This document shows positions 62,219 to 64,000 of a stretch of DNA of 64,000 bases, one piece after another (position 1 is the stretch's first letter; every line of letters begins with the position of its first letter). Source of the stretch: Ureibacillus thermosphaericus (GTDB taxonomy: Bacteria; Bacillota; Bacilli; Bacillales_A; Planococcaceae); contig NZ_JAAXPW010000002.1 in assembly GCF_012396605.1 (NCBI RefSeq), forward strand, positions 1 to 64,000, written 5' to 3'. The position numbers and the translations under genes were made by a program. The notes beneath the pieces are model-generated. The model did not search any database, was not told the DNA's origin, and saw nothing but the letters and a program-made list of their open reading frames with translations.

Positions 62219-63598
62219 ATGGACTTGCAACGTTTTCATGAGTATTTTGAAAAAAATCGCGAAAAGCATTTACAGGAGCTATTTGAATTTTTATCTATTC
62301 CTAGCATCAGCGCACTATCCGACCATAAGCAAGATATAGAGCGTGCAGCTCAATGGCTAAAAAATCAGATGGAACAATTGAACCTTGAAAATGTATCCAT
62401 TGACCAAACAGCTGGGCATCCTGTCGTTTATGGTGAATGGCTTCATGCTGAAGGAAAACCAACAGTATTAATTTACGGACATTATGACGTTCAACCAGTT
62501 GATCCATTGCACTTATGGAAAACAGAACCTTTCAAACCTGAAATCATTGAAAATAAATTGTATGCTCGAGGAGCGTCCGATGATAAGGGACAAATATTCA
62601 TGCACCTAAAAGCAATTGAAGCACTTTTCTCGATTCTCGGTACATTGCCTGTCAATGTAAAATTCATTTATGAAGGTGAAGAAGAAATTGGAAGCGCTAA
62701 CCTTCCTTCTTATATAGAGGAAAATAAAGATAAATTAGCAGCAGATTTCATTTTAATCTCTGACACAAATATGTATGGTCCAGGTAAACCGGCAATCTGC
62801 TATGGATTACGAGGACTTACAGGCCTCCAAATCGATGTGCGTGGAGCGAAAAGCGACCTGCACTCTGGTCTTTACGGTGGTGGAGTGCAAAATGCAATCC
62901 ATGCGTTAGTAGCAATTCTTGATTCATTCCGAGATCATACAGGTAAAATTTTAGTCGAAGGATTTTATGATGACGTTCGACCACTATCAAATGAGGAACG
63001 TAAAGCCTTTGCTGACCTACAATTTAATGAAGAAGCATTAAAAGAGGAACTGGAAGTTAATGAATTGTTTGGCGAGGAAGGCTACTCCTATCTTGAAAGA
63101 ACTTGGGCTCGCCCTACTTTAGAAATCAATGGAATTTTCGGTGGATTTTCTGGAGAGGGAATTAAAACCGTTTTACCAAATGAAGCAGGAGCAAAAATAA
63201 CTTGCCGACTTGTTCCAGACCAAGATCCCGACAAAATCATTGCGTTAATACAAAATCATATTGAAAAACATACACCTAAAGGGGTAACAGTCACTGTAAC
63301 GAAATTTGACAGCGGGGCACCATATCTTACACCTTTTGACCACCCATTAATTCAAACAGCAAGCAAATCGTATGAAAAAGTGTATGAATCCCCTACTGCA
63401 TTCACTCGCGGCGGAGGATCTATTCCAATTGTTGCAACCTTTGATCAAATCTTAAATATCCCTGTCGTGTTAATGGGATTTGGTTTAAGTACAGAAAACT
63501 TCCATGCACCAAATGAACACTTCCACTTAGAAAACTTTGATAAAGGATTGCGTGTTCTTTGCGATTATTTATGTGAAGTTGCCAACCTCTCTTTGTAA
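62219..63598 (+). CDS. M20-family metallopeptidase (dipeptidase)
   Basis: 459-residue co-catalytic zinc peptidase of the CNDP-like M20 subgroup. Metal ligands appear in LIYGHYDVQPVDPLHLWK near residue 85 (His, Asp), GASDDKGQIFMHLKAIEA near 118 (bridging Asp), YEGEEEIGSANLPSYIEE near 150 (catalytic and metal Glu), LISDTNMYG near 180 and the terminal ENFHAPNEHFH near 433. The lid domain includes SDLHSGLYGGGVQNAIHAL near 218. Acts on cytosolic di- or tripeptides. The ATG at 62219 follows GGGGG. Single gene. Confidence 0.92.
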   Translation: MDLQRFHEYFEKNREKHLQELFEFLSIPSISALSDHKQDIERAAQWLKNQMEQLNLENVSIDQTAGHPVVYGEWLHAEGKPTVLIYGHYDVQPVDPLHLWKTEPFKPEIIENKLYARGASDDKGQIFMHLKAIEALFSILGTLPVNVKFIYEGEEEIGSANLPSYIEENKDKLAADFILISDTNMYGPGKPAICYGLRGLTGLQIDVRGAKSDLHSGLYGGGVQNAIHALVAILDSFRDHTGKILVEGFYDDVRPLSNEERKAFADLQFNEEALKEELEVNELFGEEGYSYLERTWARPTLEINGIFGGFSGEGIKTVLPNEAGAKITCRLVPDQDPDKIIALIQNHIEKHTPKGVTVTVTKFDSGAPYLTPFDHPLIQTASKSYEKVYESPTAFTRGGGSIPIVATFDQILNIPVVLMGFGLSTENFHAPNEHFHLENFDKGLRVLCDYLCEVANLSL

Positions 63599-63841
63599 TT
63601 GAGTAGTAAAATTTTCGTTAAAACTTTTTCTCACTAACCTAAATTTTCCATAAAAAACGTTTAAGAATTTTGTACTGTTTAGACCCCTTATGAAAAGTCA
63701 TGAAATTACTTTTATATTGTCAAATATTGTATACATTTTAGTATCCCTTTGAAGTTTATAATATAAATAGGGAAGAAATACCCAGAAAACCATTGTATTT
63801 CCAAGGTATTTCTTCCTTCCTTCAAAGAGAGGGGTAGAAAA

Positions 63842-64000
63842 ATGAACGCTCAATTGTACCATTTAACAAGGTTGGAATCGCTCACAGGAAACCTTTTTAT
63901 CGATGGCAAGTATACAGAAGCTATTGAGTTGGGTAAAGAACTATTAGAAACCGCTAAAAAAACCGAAGATATTAAGGCCACGATGAATGCCCATTTGAAT
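63842..64000 (+). CDS. N-terminal part of a helical, TPR-like protein (runs off the window)
   Basis: An open frame from ATG 63842, with AGAGGGG nine bases upstream, reaches the window end. The 53 residues present are amphipathic helices (LTRLESLTGNLFIDGKYTEA, then ELGKELLETAKKTEDIKATM) of the kind found in tetratricopeptide repeats. The gene cannot be identified further. The 243 bases before it contain an A/T-rich region with a TATAAT at about 63759 but no clear -35. Confidence 0.6.
   Translation, partial: MNAQLYHLTRLESLTGNLFIDGKYTEAIELGKELLETAKKTEDIKATMNAHLN

Overview
The window looks like chromosomal DNA of a low-GC, endospore-forming member of the Bacillales. The basis is AT-rich sequence with strong AGGAGG-type ribosome binding sites, many TTG/GTG starts, a gerABC spore-germination operon, a T-box trp operon, a preQ1 riboswitch with queT, csoR-copZ-copA, Spx, and an uvrX/yolD pair. 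Protein flavour resembles the Ureibacillus/Lysinibacillus group, but that placement is inferred from memory. No rRNA or tRNA genes were seen.

Layout. 1-1.27 kb: left-truncated IS1182-type element. 1.5-6.8 kb: ilvA, a three-gene ABC importer of the TrpXYZ type (minus strand), and a preQ1 riboswitch with queT. 6.9-13.1 kb: Trp-specific T-box leader and trpD-C-F-B-A followed by a second, divergent trpB; trpE/trpG are absent. 13.2-16.1 kb: short-chain threonine dehydrogenase, YolD-like protein and a Y-family polymerase (minus strand). 16.2-17.2 kb: about 44 copies of a 21-bp repeat that can encode a heptad coiled coil. 17.2-25.2 kb: CRISPR-Cas type II-A locus (minus strand) in the order cas9 - tracrRNA - cas1 - cas2 - csn2 - array. 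Cas9 is compact (1064 aa, S. aureus Cas9-like) with all catalytic residues; the array has 37 full repeats plus one degenerate terminal repeat; cas1 is frameshifted by what looks like a roughly 29-nt deletion.

25.4-35.1 kb: rRNA methyltransferase rsmF, an IS3 remnant, a dispersed repeat with internal 35-bp units, an ECF sigma/DUF4179 pair, an ORF-less group II intron placed directly after a terminator, the methionine-salvage-like pair nitrilase/mtnE, clpB, and a second copy of the dispersed repeat. 35.2-40 kb: acetoin-dehydrogenase-type operon (E3-E1alpha-E1beta-E2). 40.1-48.9 kb: PRK06851-type ATPase, kbl, GNAT acetyltransferase, YczE-type membrane protein, YbaK, topB, GT8 glycosyltransferase, YdhK-type lipoprotein. 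49-52.3 kb: a third repeat copy and the copper operon. 52.4-55.9 kb: gerABC. 56.2-64 kb: NAD(P)H reductase, an orphan PseG/glycosyltransferase-like gene, a CheY/CheX-like pair, SE1832, spx, marR, an ECF sigma factor, an M20 dipeptidase and the start of one more gene.

Functionally, tryptophan supply (T-box trp operon and possibly the adjacent importer), threonine catabolism (ilvA, tdh, kbl) and copper efflux are readable as pathways. The CRISPR locus appears able to interfere (Cas9, tracrRNA, array) but probably cannot acquire new spacers because cas1 is broken.
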